Origin: Tetragonia tetragonoides
Taxonomy: Eukaryota > Streptophyta > Magnoliopsida > Caryophyllales > Aizoaceae
Length of the DNA: 64,000 nt
Assembly: GCA_038025085.1 (NCBI GenBank)
Contig: CM076144.1
Span: forward strand, 32,485,501 to 32,549,500
Direction of reading: 5' to 3'
The number at the start of each line of letters is the position of its first letter. The stretch's first letter is position 1. Under the pieces are notes generated by a model that was not told the origin of the DNA, ran no database searches, and saw nothing but the letters and a program-made list of their open reading frames with translations. The position numbers and the translations under genes were made by a program. Positions 11,501 to 23,000 of the stretch are shown one piece after another.

Positions 11501-14500
11501 ACAGAGACCTGAGCAGCTAAAATTCCATGTTCATTTTGGATGAGCAGCTTCTTGAAGCTTGAACACTTTAAACTAGAAAACAGAAATTTTCAGAGACCTG
11601 AATACGAAGGACCAGTAAAGCAATAATTCAACATCAGAATATCAGATCTGTTAAAATGGTTGGCAGTCCCAAATACCATTTGAAATGAACTGGCTTTCAG
11701 ATATTATCTCTCAAGCCAAGATCCTATAAATTGGTGAACGGTCCAAAGTCATTTGTCCGATAAATTCGTGATCAAAAGTAGAGGACAACGGGGGAGACGT
11801 TACACAAAAACACCCATAGAACCCCTGCAGACATAGCATCCATATTGTAAACAGTGAAGGGCGCATTATACCTCTAAGTTTACTATCCATTGTCTTATTT
11901 CCCAAACCCTCCATGCGCCCATCAAGACCCTTGCCAGTATTTGTATTATGAATAATCACCATAGGTGGCCACAAGATCAGATCATCCTGGTTTGCAGCCG
12001 CTACATCAGCAGTCAGAAATTGATAAGCCCTGGAGTTATCAGGAGGCCTCAAGTAATTCCACCCCATTAAGATACAGAGAGCTCTGTGTAAGCCCAGGTG
12101 ATCCACACGCAAATCAGCATTATCTGAGTTGTAAGTGTGCATTATAAGACCATGCACATCTGGAAAATCTTTCGTGGACCTGTAATTTCCAATACCAAGA
12201 GTGTCGGACAGTAGGATAATTCAAGTTCTTTCTCAAACATCATTTCAAGTTCACACATCAATGGCAGAGATATTGCAAAGGAAAGACGAACAACCACTAG
12301 ATATAGTTGGTTTAGGTGAACTCCAGACACATACAGAGTTTAGACTAAGCGGAGCAGAAATATTAATTACAAAATAGATTAACTTATTATGAACTTGTTT
12401 ACAATAAAGCAAGATTCAACTTGCTAGTTGCTCAAAAATCCATATGATCATAACTACACCACCCACTACTCGATACAATTTCAGGCAAAAGAACAAGAAT
12501 TCTATCAATTATATCACTGGTACACAATTCTGTATTCATAGAAGTACTCTCTACTGTCATAAATATCAAAAACACAAACCATAAACAAATCTATATATCT
12601 TCTTATACAGGTTTTCAAAAATCACTAAATGTGTAAGCACGAGCACATTTTTTCTACAACAAAGCGCTCATCCCTCAAGAGGCACAAAGATGAAAGGAAT
12701 CCTGGTCACAGAAATTCACAGACTATGTTCCTCATTCATCCACGAAACAAACAGTCACCAAACAGACTTTTTCACACTAGGTGGGGATTGCCAACAATTG
12801 TTAGGGAAGTAACTAAACAAGGATTTGGAGCAGGTCTTCGGTACCCAAAAACCAATTTGGAGCAGGTCTTCGGTACCAAAAAACCAATTTGGAGCAGGTC
12901 TACATAAGTGAAAATCTAGTCCCCAAACCCTACTAAACCCATTCAGGTATCAAACTGACATAATATGAACTGCAACGCAACTTTTTTAAGATAAACACAG
13001 TATCCAGGCTCTTGCCCAACTAAACACATGGACTCTGAAGTTAACCGTCACCAACTTCTGACATAATTTGAACTGCATCACTACATATTTTAAGGCAAAA
13101 ACAATAAAGTTAATAAATAAATAAACAGAAGTGACCCTGAGGGGTAGCTCAGCTGGTAAGATTTCTGAGAAGTATTCCAGAGATCCCAGGTTCGAGACCC
13201 CTCAGAGCCACTGGAGGTTTTTCTGGTCGTTAACTTCAGGGCCCATGGGATTAGTCAAGCAAAACTTGGACACGAATGTTATCTAAAATAAAATAAAATA
13301 AAAATAAATAAATAAATAAATAGAAGTAAAAAAAAGGCTGAAACCCATCTCAAATTCAAAGACACGCCTTTTCAGGTTAACGGTCAGTAATATTTAAGAA
13401 AGACTATACTAGACTTTAAGGTAATGGACCGCTGAGGTTCAAATTGGACAACTCTATATATTTGCACCATTTATGTTCAGATTATAATTTGTTTCATGGA
13501 ATTCTCCTACACTTACAAGCAGATCATACCCACTCTATCAGGTGCATGGGAACCTGCTTTTCAGTGAAAATTCATCGTAACTCTGCGAACTACGAGCGAA
13601 CTTTTGGATAGAAAACACAAATGGAATCTTAACCACAGAGAAAGCTGACATGACAATTTAAAGTAACAGCTCAATGCACAAAAAAAGACTACACAGTGAG
13701 TTCTATTTTAGCACATTATCCTCAAATTCAGTGTACCGAATGCTTAACTCTGAAGCCTCCCTCCCCCCCCCCCCAAGACACACATGACATAAAAGGGGAA
13801 AAATGAAGTGGGATGAGAAATAAACCCCATCATCAAATTTCCAGTATCTGGCTTCTCTATCAGTGCTAAACTATTGCATGATAAAACAGCAGCAGCAATA
13901 GTAATTCCGCTGGAATCAGCTACACATAGAAACCTACAAATATACCTATGAAAGTAACAAAGCGCAAATTCTATTGTGTTCAAATTGCAGTGCATTGTGG
14001 TCCCGGAACACGCATTTGCAACAGAAAGGGCCAAGACAGCCCCTATATTCTTTTCATTTCTTTTCATTTTTCTGGATGCACAGTAATGCACTCTCATTTG
14101 GGTGCATAGTAAGCGCATTGGTAGCAAAGGCTACATAAAGAAGAAATGACAAGTATATAGGTCTCCGTTCAATAATATTTGTTAAACTCTTTGTGGGCTT
14201 CTCAAACTTGGCCACCAACTTCCCATTCCTCATAACGGCTTCCATAGTGGTACATCCAAACCACTAGTGTCCCTAACCATAGCACTTCAAACATCTTTGA
14301 AGACCGTCTTCAGTAATAGAGCAACCATTGAACATCGTCTTTTCAAACGCCTCACCGAAGATTGTTTAGAATTTAGAAAGCGAGGAAGGTTCTCAGAGTC
14401 TCAAATTGGTTCACCAATGGTAAAGACAATTGTCGTAACAATCAGGAAAAACGATTATTTTGTGGGCTTGTGTCTTATGAAATGTAAGAGAGAAAAAAGG

Positions 14501-17500
14501 ATATGAACCTAAGTATAAGATTGAATTGCTCAAATTTAATTCAAAGAGAACTAGATCTCCTAAGCTAAATGCCTAAATCACAAGCCTAGAAAACCAATTC
14601 AATCCCTTGAGTGAAGAGGGTATTAATTCAGTCACTGAACCAACCGGGTTTAAATCAATCACTGACTTAAAGAAGAAAGATCGAATTTTATTCTCAAACT
14701 CAAACACTAAATGAAACGATAAGAATAAGCTCTTTTTTAGAGAAAACTAATTAGCTTTCACAAACCAAAACCAACTCAGATAAGGAAACCTAAGAAAATT
14801 TAATAGTGCTTCTAAACGATAATGTTCCGTCATGGTAAAATTCCCTAAGAAACCTCCTGGCATATATCTACTTTGCTGACTCCCAAATAAATAAGGAAAC
14901 TAAGAAAGGAATCAGGCTTCAAAGAGGAGAACAATACTCGAGTACTAGGGTAACAAACCTCTTGTTGCTACACACCACTGGTCCACCAGTTCCCTAGTTC
15001 CCTCTTGCTATCATTCCTTGTTCACTCTAATTATCCTTCCTTATTCAGATGCTCACGCATCACCTTCTCCCAGGATTGAATAAATAATTATTTGTGTGTC
15101 CATTACTTCTACTTTCCCCTTTTCTTCTCTTCCTTTGGCTGTATGTATACCCGCAACACCATCTATTGGTGCTCTTCTTCACTTCCCCAATCCCCTAAAT
15201 GTCCCTTAAGCATCAACCTCAAAGATCAATTAAGGGAGGATCAAAATGACAGAAAATTACATAATCAATGGACAGTTAGCTTCGGCCAATGCAAACTTCC
15301 ATTACTATCACCAGGTTTCCTCTTTCTATAAACTGTCAAAGAAACTAAATCATAAGATTGCTAAAATCAATTTGCGCCTCCGCTATGTCGGCTCTACCTA
15401 TGTTTCTCTAGCCATCTCCTATTTCAAGCTTCTCTATTTTACTTACTAAGGTTTCTTTCTAGGGAATACTAACACCCCTGATAGGTTTCGTGCGAAGTGC
15501 CCAACACTTCAACACCACACACGATTAGAAATGCATGCACGATATATTTTACGCTTTTTTCAACATCTTTAAATGGCGCTTCCCATGTAATTCGTGTTCT
15601 GGTTGGTGTCTGTGCAAGCTGAGGTCTCCATTATTCTTTTCGGTGAATTCATGAGGAAAAAGTCAAATGTTATTTTATCTGTTAGAAAAACCCAACCGAG
15701 TTCCTACCTTTCGAACAACAATTTGCATATGCCTACAGAAGGGGCAACTTGAAGTAAGAAATAAATTGATTCTATCAGTCAGCAAGTATGTTACAGCATC
15801 TTAACTCGAAGGCAAAAAGCATACTGTTCTCTCACAGAATGTCATATGCATCCTATATAAAATTTAAAAAAAGCCTATTCAGCACATACTGACTGGTTTA
15901 TGGTTTTGTTTGGGTGTTTGAAACAAATAATGCTGGACTGTCATCTCGTCCTCTGGTTTACGTATGTGGCATGATAAGCTTATTGAGTATTGGCTCTATA
16001 GCTACAAATAACACTAGGCAAATAGCATACTGTCCTGTGTCCTCTACAGCATCAAGTGTATGTGCATCCTATGCACAATTGGAAAATGCCAAATCAGCAC
16101 ATACTGACTGGTTCATGGTTTTATAGGCGTTTGAAGCAAGTAATGCTGGACTTCATGTCTAGTCCTCTGGATTATGTAACTTTCAATTACCTACTGCGTT
16201 AGACCATCACCGCATATCAAATCAAATTTTTTATGCCTTCAGTATTAAATAATGACTACGAGTCCGCAAGCAACCTATGGCCAAAAATTCAATTGTCAAA
16301 AGGAGTCCAACATTGAAAGACATCTTGACAAGCATATTCAACTTCCAAAAACCAAGCCGCAGGAGTTGATCACCCCACTTCTTCAGCCAAAATGTGGCAT
16401 GAGGGTAAGTTAATCCAGACATGATTTCTAATCAGAACAGCCAAAATGTAGGTGTCCCGGCTTTGGCCAAGTAATCACACGAGCGCTGAAGTTAACGGCA
16501 GAAAACCTTCAATTGGCCCAAGTGGGCTCAAACTAGAGACCTCTAGAATAGATCCTTACCAGCTGAGATACCCTCCCAGGATTACATCCAAAAACAATTT
16601 CCCATCAAGCTCCAAAACCTTGTGATTCTGAAAAGGATCCACCAAACTTGGATGAGTACTCCGGTAAGGGTTTATTTTTCAATTCTTTTGCGCTCTGTTG
16701 TGGATGGGCAACAACCCTTTGCCGTCCTTTCACTGACATAATCTACTCTCTCTGCTAAAATAAATTGTCTTCCACTTTGATCAATGCAATTTCAACCAAT
16801 CAGCTTTCACTATTCGTTATTTTCGACTACACTATACTAATAAACTACTGGCTAAATAATCCACCAACTTGCTTATTTATTATAGCTCTTAACCATAGAA
16901 CGACTGAGTATATCCTATCAAACATCAAAAGATAACACATACATAAATACACACATACAGTCACACACACATAAATATACACACACACTGAATGTAAGGA
17001 GGAATTTTCCCCCCTTCTTAAGGAATAGTAGCTTTGTATGTGGCTAAACCATCCACTAACTTTTCTTAACTCCTACCAATGTCAGTCACTCTAGGACAAT
17101 ATATGAACAAATTGAACAACATAAGTTAAAACAAACAAAGTAGCAAAGGGTGTCTATTATCAAACCTGCCACAGGCGAAGCACTCAACCCGCTTATTCTC
17201 CAAGTAAATCTTCCTCTGACTAGGATTCTCGTTCAGCGATTTCGAGTAATTAAGGCACGCCGTCAACACAGCAGGATCACAATCCTGCCTCATTATACCC
17301 AAATTATTCTCAAATCCACCACGGATTGGTCCAACACCACCAATTGGTCCAACACCACCAATTCTCATAAACTTCAAAGATCGAAGTTCATCCTCCCTCC
17401 TAAAAGGGCTACTAGTTCCGGTACCAATATTCGCCCCTGCATTCCCATATTGCAATAGCTGCTGTCTTTGCCTAGCAAACTCATCCCTTTCCCTCTCCTC

Positions 17501-18169
17501 CCCGTCCCCAAATTTCCTCTTCATCGGACCACCCTCGCCCCCACGTCCCCCGTTGAGCCCTAGCGAGTTCCAATACTCCTGTCCACCACCACCACCTCCT
17601 CCGGGACCCCTTCCAAACGGACCACTACCATCCCTTTCCCTAAAACCCTCAGGACTCATCGGCCCGAGTGGCGGCAACCTCCCCATCTCCATCCCCTCGA
17701 ACGGAACTCGAGTGGGCGGTGTAAAATCTTGATAATCCGGAGGCAACGCCACGTAAGATCGGGCAGTGCCATCGGCGAGGAGGATGGTACGGCGGTCAAG
17801 CATGTGGAACCCATAGATGGGAGGTGGTGGTGGGTCATGGAAAGGAAAAGGGGGCCCACCACCACCACCACCACTAGGAGGATGTGGGCGGGCCGGGCTT
17901 GGGTTATGATGGGCTGGGCTTGGATTTGCGCCGCGTTTAGGGGTGGGTTTATTACTATTATTATTAGATGGGCTTGGGTTAGGGTTAGAGCTGCGTTTTG
18001 GGTCACCCGAAGAACCGGTGGAGGGTTTGGAGGATTTGTTATTGGGGTGGGAGTTAGGGTTACCGGTGGTGGCCGGTGAAGAGGTTGATTCCCAACGGGA
18101 TTTACGGTCGGATGAAGATGAGTGAGGTGGGCGTTTGTTTGAAGAGGGTTTGGAGTTATCGCCGGCCAT
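8513..18169 (-). CDS. XS-domain (SGS3-related) protein, three exons
   Basis: Exons are 18169-17166, 12179-11872 and 8892-8513. Phases match at both junctions (CGC AG|G TCC, AGA G|AT CTC), giving 563 residues. Residues 1-325 form a low-complexity Ser/Asn/Pro/Gly-rich arm containing RKSRWES and a PMKRKFGDG motif. A C2H2-like zinc finger follows (Cys330, Cys333, His344, His349), matching the zf-XS type. Residues about 400-525 form the XS domain, with WPPMVIIHNT, GKGLDGRMEG, SKLRDLG and GHLGITLIKF. XS is an RRM-like RNA-binding fold known from SGS3, which acts in RNA silencing. This protein lacks the XH domain and coiled coil of SGS3, so its own role is not established. It resembles the single-copy Arabidopsis XS-only gene near FRL4A. 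The start at 18169 (MAGDNSKP) is the first ATG of the open frame. Confidence 0.88.
8893..11871 (-). other. Intron 2 of the XS gene
   Basis: This is a 2.98-kb intron with donor G|GTATAA at 11871 and acceptor TTACAG ending at 8893. It separates the two halves of the XS domain. The interior is AT-rich and no gene or complete repeat was recognised. Confidence 0.8.
12823..12903. repeat. 32-bp tandem repeat, 2.5 copies
   Basis: Units start at 12823, 12855 and 12887 with ATTTGGAGCAGGTCTTCGGT, and the last is truncated. The first two differ by one base, so the duplication looks recent. It lies in intron 1 of the XS gene. Confidence 0.85.
12975..13057 (-). mobile_element. 5'-truncated SINE with 20-bp target-site duplication
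   Basis: On the minus strand this reads GGTTAACTTCAGAGTCCATG and then GGATACTGTGTTTATCTT before an A-run. That matches the body of the SINE at 13133-13321. It is flanked by near-identical 20-bp direct repeats at 12955-12974 and 13058-13077 (CTGACATAATWTGAACTGCA). The tRNA-related head is missing, as expected for 5' truncation. Confidence 0.75.
13133..13321 (+). mobile_element. tRNA-derived SINE, near full length
   Basis: The head carries an A box (TAGCTCAGCTGG at 13145-13156) and a B box (GGTTCGAGACC near 13189). A conserved SINE body follows with CGTTAACTTCAGGGCCCATG, and the element ends TTATC plus an A-rich (AAAT)n tail. AGAAGT is repeated at 13127-13132 and 13322-13327 as the TSD. The T-stem does not fold with the acceptor stem, so this is not a functional tRNA gene. 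Confidence 0.75.
15817..16180. repeat. Tandem duplication of about 210 bp in XS intron 1
   Basis: GCATACTGT...CAGCACATACTGACTGG...AATGCTGGACT...GTCCTCTGG occurs at about 15819-15960 and again at 16025-16177. The spacing is 206-215 bp and there are many substitutions and small indels. It is an old local duplication with no coding content. Confidence 0.65.
16437..16585 (-). mobile_element. tRNA-derived SINE, same family
   Basis: The minus strand reads GGAGGGTATCTCAGCTGGTA (A box) and then AGTTTGAGCCC (B-box region). Next come TTCTGCCGTTAACTTCAGCG and GCCGGGACACCTACA. It matches the SINE at 13133 in order and spacing. I find no clear A-tail or TSD, so the exact ends are approximate. Confidence 0.6.
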
Positions 18170-18300
18170 GGCTCGAGAGAAGGCCTGGCTTCTCTCTCTC
18201 CTCTCTCGGTCACTCTCTCTCCTGCCCTTTTCTTGACCTTTGTGATTCGTTCTTTGGCTTTAATGGTTAGGGTTTCAAATTTCAACACATTGGTTTTGTA
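18170..18300 (-). promoter_or_regulatory. XS-gene 5' leader with GA tract and telo-box
   Basis: CT-rich blocks at 18190-18222 read as GA repeats on the gene strand. At 18263-18274 the minus strand reads AAACCCTAACC, a canonical telo-box. This is the same pair of elements as in front of the FRL gene. No TATA box was identified with confidence. Confidence 0.5.
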
Positions 18301-18550
18301 CAGGGGGGAAGAGAGTGATGATGTCCGGGGAAGTGCTGAACTCTAAAATCTTTAATTAGCGTCAAATCTTTGGAGATACGGATACGCGGGATACCCATAA
18401 CTTTTTTGTTTTTTTTTTTGATTGTTGCTACCAATAATTACCATGAGAAAAAATTAAAATTTATTTAAGTTATTATTAAAAATTTTGCAAAAAAAAAAAA
18501 AAAAAGAAAAAAGAAAAACTCCATTAAATTTAGCTTCTTGAAAAAAAATA
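18301..18550. other. Upstream flank between XS gene and copia insertion
   Basis: AT-rich sequence with poly-T (about 18406-18420) and poly-A (about 18486-18516) runs. No coding or repeat feature was recognised. It ends at the CTCTT target site of the copia element. Confidence 0.5.
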
Positions 18551-18555
18551 CTCTT

Positions 18556-18786
18556 CGTTGTGAATCGATTTCGGATCAATGATTTTTCATTCATAATCGG
18601 GGTATATATAAAGGTCCTTAAGGAATAAGTGAACAGTAAAATTACATTAGGATGTTAACCCTGCTATACACTATGCTATGGCCTATGAGTGATTTTTTCA
18701 CTATGATGCTTCGCCGCCCAAAACTTATGCAGAGTCGTAATATGTCTTATCAAAGCCTTCAGTAATAACATTATAAATTTATAACA
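18556..18786 (-). repeat. Copia 3' LTR
   Basis: Matches 40142-40504 along its length (for example TTTTCATTCATAATCGGG and GAGTCGTAATATGTCTTAT) apart from the 145-bp insert there. The LTRs differ by roughly 12-15% by eye, indicating an old insertion. Confidence 0.85.
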
Positions 18787-18974
18787 CTCCTCCTTGAAAG
18801 GATCACTCTAAATAAATAGGGGTAATTTCTTATTGTTTTACGGTATATGCACATTGCCTTGTTAAAAACCTAGTCAGGAAAAATCAAGTGGGATAAAAAC
18901 CTGATCGAAGGGGAAAAAAAAAGTGCAATGTTGTGACGCATATAACGCTCCCCCTGATTTTAACATAACTTGCA

Positions 18975-20070
18975 ACGTCGACGCATTTCAATCATGTGTA
19001 TGAGTTATTCAAACTTCTTGGGTGGCAGCGATCGTGGGTGGAGAAGAACTTTGGATCTATGTGCTTCGTTCGATCCTTTTTAATATAGCCTTCCTTGATT
19101 TGAGCAATGCATACAATATTATCTTCGTAGATGATCGTTGGGGTGTCTTTGATCGTCTTCAAGCCGCTTTCTTTAAGTATGTGCTGAATCATGGATCGTA
19201 GCCATACACATTCTCTTCCAGCTTCATAGAGAGCAATCAGTTTGGTTTGATTTGATGACGTGGCGATCAATGTCTACTTGGTGAATTTCTAGGACATTTG
19301 GGCATCGCCATAAGTGAATACGTATCCGGTTTGGGATTTCATTTTAGCAGGGTCTGATAAGTGCCCTACGTCTGCATACCCGATGAAAGTAGGATTCGTA
19401 TCTTTGGCATAGAGTATTCTCAAATCATTTGTTCCTCGCTAGGAGATAACAAAACAAGTGCTTAACCCAATTCCAATGTCTCTTTGTTGGGGCGTTATTG
19501 CTGTATCTTGCAAGGAGGTTGACTGAGAAAGCAATATCGAGCCTTGGGTTGTTGGCTAGGTACATCAAAGCTCCGATGGCACTTAAGTATGGTATCTTGG
19601 GATCAAGAACATCTTCATCTTCTTCCCTTGGTCAAAAGTGATCATTTTGGGATTTCAAGGATCGCACTTCCATTGGTGAATTCACTGGGTGTGCCTTATC
19701 CATATAGAACCTTTTTAAGATTCTCTCAGTGTACGAAGTTTGACTAGTGGACAAAAGTTCTGTTCTTCATATGCTCAATCTGCAAGCCAAGACCAAAATT
19801 TGGTTCTTCCCAAAATCTTTCATTTCGAATTCTTTCATCAAATATTTGGCTGTGTGCTCGAGTTTATCGGGGGTTTCAATGATATTTAAGTCATTGACAT
19901 AGACTGCTATGATTGTAAGTCCTGTGCTGGTTCTTTTGATGAAGACGCAAGGGGAAATCTGATTACTTTTATAACCTTTCTAAAGGAGGTACTGACTGAG
20001 ACCACTATACCACATTCGCCCTGACTGTTGTAGTCTATACAGCGATTTACTTAATTTTATTGAGTACATG
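18975..20070 (-). pseudogene. Copia RT C-terminal half and RNase H
   Basis: Minus-strand translation gives MYSIKLSKSLYRLQQSGRMW near 20070, the copia RT core. Further on are a GYADVGHLSDP-type stretch near 19370 and the RNase H segment at 19270-18992, which contains ATSSNQTKLIALYEAGRECV and YEDNIVCIAQIKEGY. Frames are broken by several stops and shifts. The segment is cut at 20070 by the gypsy insertion and resumes at 25604 in frame (KPRDM|YSIKL). Confidence 0.8.
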
Positions 20071-23000
20071 TGTAACACCCCGAATTTCTGTCTAATTTAA
20101 AATCAGTTAAAATCACGAGTTGCAGCAAAAAAACCCTAGAAATTCAAAGCGTCACCGCCGTATTTAATGTTCAAATTAAATACAAGGCTAGAAAGAAACC
20201 AAATGTTTATATCCCCAAACGTACGTAATAAATAATTAAATAATAACTATCTTTTCCAACTAAACTTAAAACAATTAATCCATATGAAATAGAAATAATA
20301 AACTATTAATTCTCATGCAAGAGAATTAATCTCATTACAATATAAAAATCCCAATAGTAAAGAAGTTCCAAACTAAACAATAAAACAAATGTTCTTAGAA
20401 GATTTACAATCTTCTTTTGTCGCCTCTCCTCTAGCTCAACCACGAGCTACAAATCCTGTCAATCTACTCCCCCACATAGACGAATTCCATATAGGTTCAT
20501 CATAGGTCCACTATTGAAGAGAAATGGACAACAAACACAAGTAAAAAGAAAAACAACCAATCAGCTACGCTGAGTAATTCATAACCACATAGTCCATTTA
20601 AATCTCCAAGTTAAGCCAACATGCTTGATTAAAATTAAAGATCATGCTTAAGGTAATAAAAGACAACATGCTTAAATTCAAAGCCACGCATAATCACCAA
20701 ATAATAAATCTCAGTATTTATTATTATCTATTAGCCAAGTTCCATGAATTGTCAAACCAACCGCAGTCGATTCAATAGGATCTTAGTCCCGTGCACATTG
20801 GCAAAAAAGGGATCAACCGTCCCGGAGTATAGATGACTCCCGAAGTACTTCTAATGTTCCTAAGTATGCATACCCTCCTTCGACCCTAAAGTCTATAGGA
20901 AGAACTGTTCCAGAGAACCACTCGCCCAATTACTCAGTATGGATACAAGATTTCCAATACATTGAGGCGATAACCAATGGAACCACTCAACGTAACAAGT
21001 GACAAATTCCCATTCGCATCCTTCGGTGGATCCATTACCAAAGAAGTCTTAACTCTCAATTCAATTCAATATGATGATCACATAACAAGTAATACACATA
21101 GTCTTGGCACTCAAGTAACACAATATGGTTACAATTTCCGATGACACTTTACATGAATGGCATTCTAGGCCTCATTTCAAAACCACCTTGTTCAATACCT
21201 TTACATAGGTTCCAATAGTCAAAGTTCATACCTTTACATGCTTACTAACATGAATCCACATGCTTACCAACACGATACAAAAATAGCAATTCAAGCTACA
21301 TTCCAACTGAACAATTATTAACATAATTTTGCGTTGTGACACGTGGAACACATCGTGCACTTGCTCCAAATCCATAGGCATAGCAAGCCTATAAGCGACC
21401 TCTCCAATTCTTTCAAGAATCTCGTAGGGTCCAATGTACTTTGGGCTAAACTTTCCTTTGCGCCCAAATCTCATCACTCCACGAGTAGGTGATGCTTTGA
21501 GAACTACCTTCTCACCAACTTGGAATTCCTCCATTCGTCGATGTTGATCTGCATAGGCTTTCTGTCTATCTTGTGCAGCTTTCATCTTCTCTTGGACAAG
21601 TTTCACTTGATCCACAGTCTCTTGGATAAAATCTGGACCCAAAACAAAGGTCTCACTTATGTCGTTCCAACACGTAGGAGATCGACACTTCCTCCCACAC
21701 AACGCCTCGTAGCTCTACCAATGCTCGCATGGTAGCTATTGTTGTAGGAGAACTCAATCAAAGGCAAACTCTTCTCCCAAGAGTCCTTCATCTCTAGAGC
21801 ACAAGCTCTCAACATGTCCTCCAACGTCTGAATAGTACGCTCCGTTTGACCGTCTGTCGCAGGATGGAATGCCGTACTAAACTTCAACTTTGTTCCAAAA
21901 GCATCTTGCAATTTGCCCCAAAAGTTGGACAAGAATCTCGTATCCCTGTCTGACACAATGTCTTTAGGTACTCCATGTAACCTTAAGACTTCCTTTACAT
22001 AAGCTTCAGCGAGTTGGTCCATTGACCAAGTCTTCATCATTGCAATAAATCTCGCCGTTTTTGTCAGTCGGTCGACAATAACCCAAATAGTGTCTTTGCC
22101 ATACCTCGTCTTTGGTAATCCAGTCACGAAATCCATCGAGATTGAATCCCACTTCCACCAAGGAACTTCCAGCGATTGAACAAGACCTCCAGGCCTCCTG
22201 TGTTCGATCTTCACCTTTTGACAAGTAAGACACCCTGCCACATACTCAGCACATTCTTGCTTCATGTTTGTCCACCAAAACTGAAGTTTCAAGTCTTTGT
22301 ACACCTTATCACCACCTGGGTGAACAGAATACGCAGTTCCAAGTGCCTCATCAAGAATTATTCGTTTTAGCTCGGCGTTGTTTGGTACACACCAACGCCC
22401 CTTCATCTTGATCGTACCATCGTCAAGGATCTCATAATCAGGGTGCTTTCCATCCTTGATCTTGACACGTAACTCCTCTAGAAACGGGTCATGAACTTGC
22501 AACTGTCGAATCTCATCATAGATCGACGGTCGCACTACAAGTGCATTCAGCAACACTGCAGTCTCACCTTGTTGAACAACTTCTAAGTCCAACTTCCTGA
22601 ATTCCTCACACAAGTCATACGGTAGCACCATCATATTATTCACAGTGTGTGAAGTCTTCCTACTCAACCCATCAGCCACTACATTGGTCTTTCCCTCGTG
22701 ATACTGAATCCAGATCGTACTCAGATATCAACTCGAGCCATCTCCGTTGCCTTATGCTCAACTCCTTTTGAGTGAAGATATACTTCAAACTCTTGTGATC
22801 TGTAAAGATCTTGCAACGAGCTCCATATAAGTAATGCCTCCAGATTTTCAAGGCAAAAATCACAGCAGCTAACTCCATGTCATGAGTAGGATAATTCTTC
22901 TCATGCACCTTTCGATTGGCGAGAGGCATAAGCAACCACCTTGCCGTTTTGCATAAGCACACACCCCAACCCATTCTTAGATGCATCAGTGTACACCTCC

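Larger units (their letters stand above)
12180..17165 (-). other. Intron 1 of the XS gene
   Basis: This is a 5.0-kb intron with donor AG|GTTTGA at 17165 and acceptor TTACAG ending at 12180. It holds three SINE-related copies, a 32-bp tandem repeat at 12823-12903, a C-run near 13762-13772, and an internal duplication of about 210 bp at 15817-16180. No independent gene is seen. Confidence 0.8.

Noticed and set aside
13140..13210. Functional tRNA gene
   Set aside because: A and B boxes are present, but the T-stem and anticodon stem do not pair properly, and the sequence continues into a SINE body with a TSD.
17656..18288. Long ORFs overlapping XS exon 1 on both strands
   Set aside because: They are out-of-frame shadows of the GC-rich, low-complexity first exon; the XS frame is the one that splices in phase.
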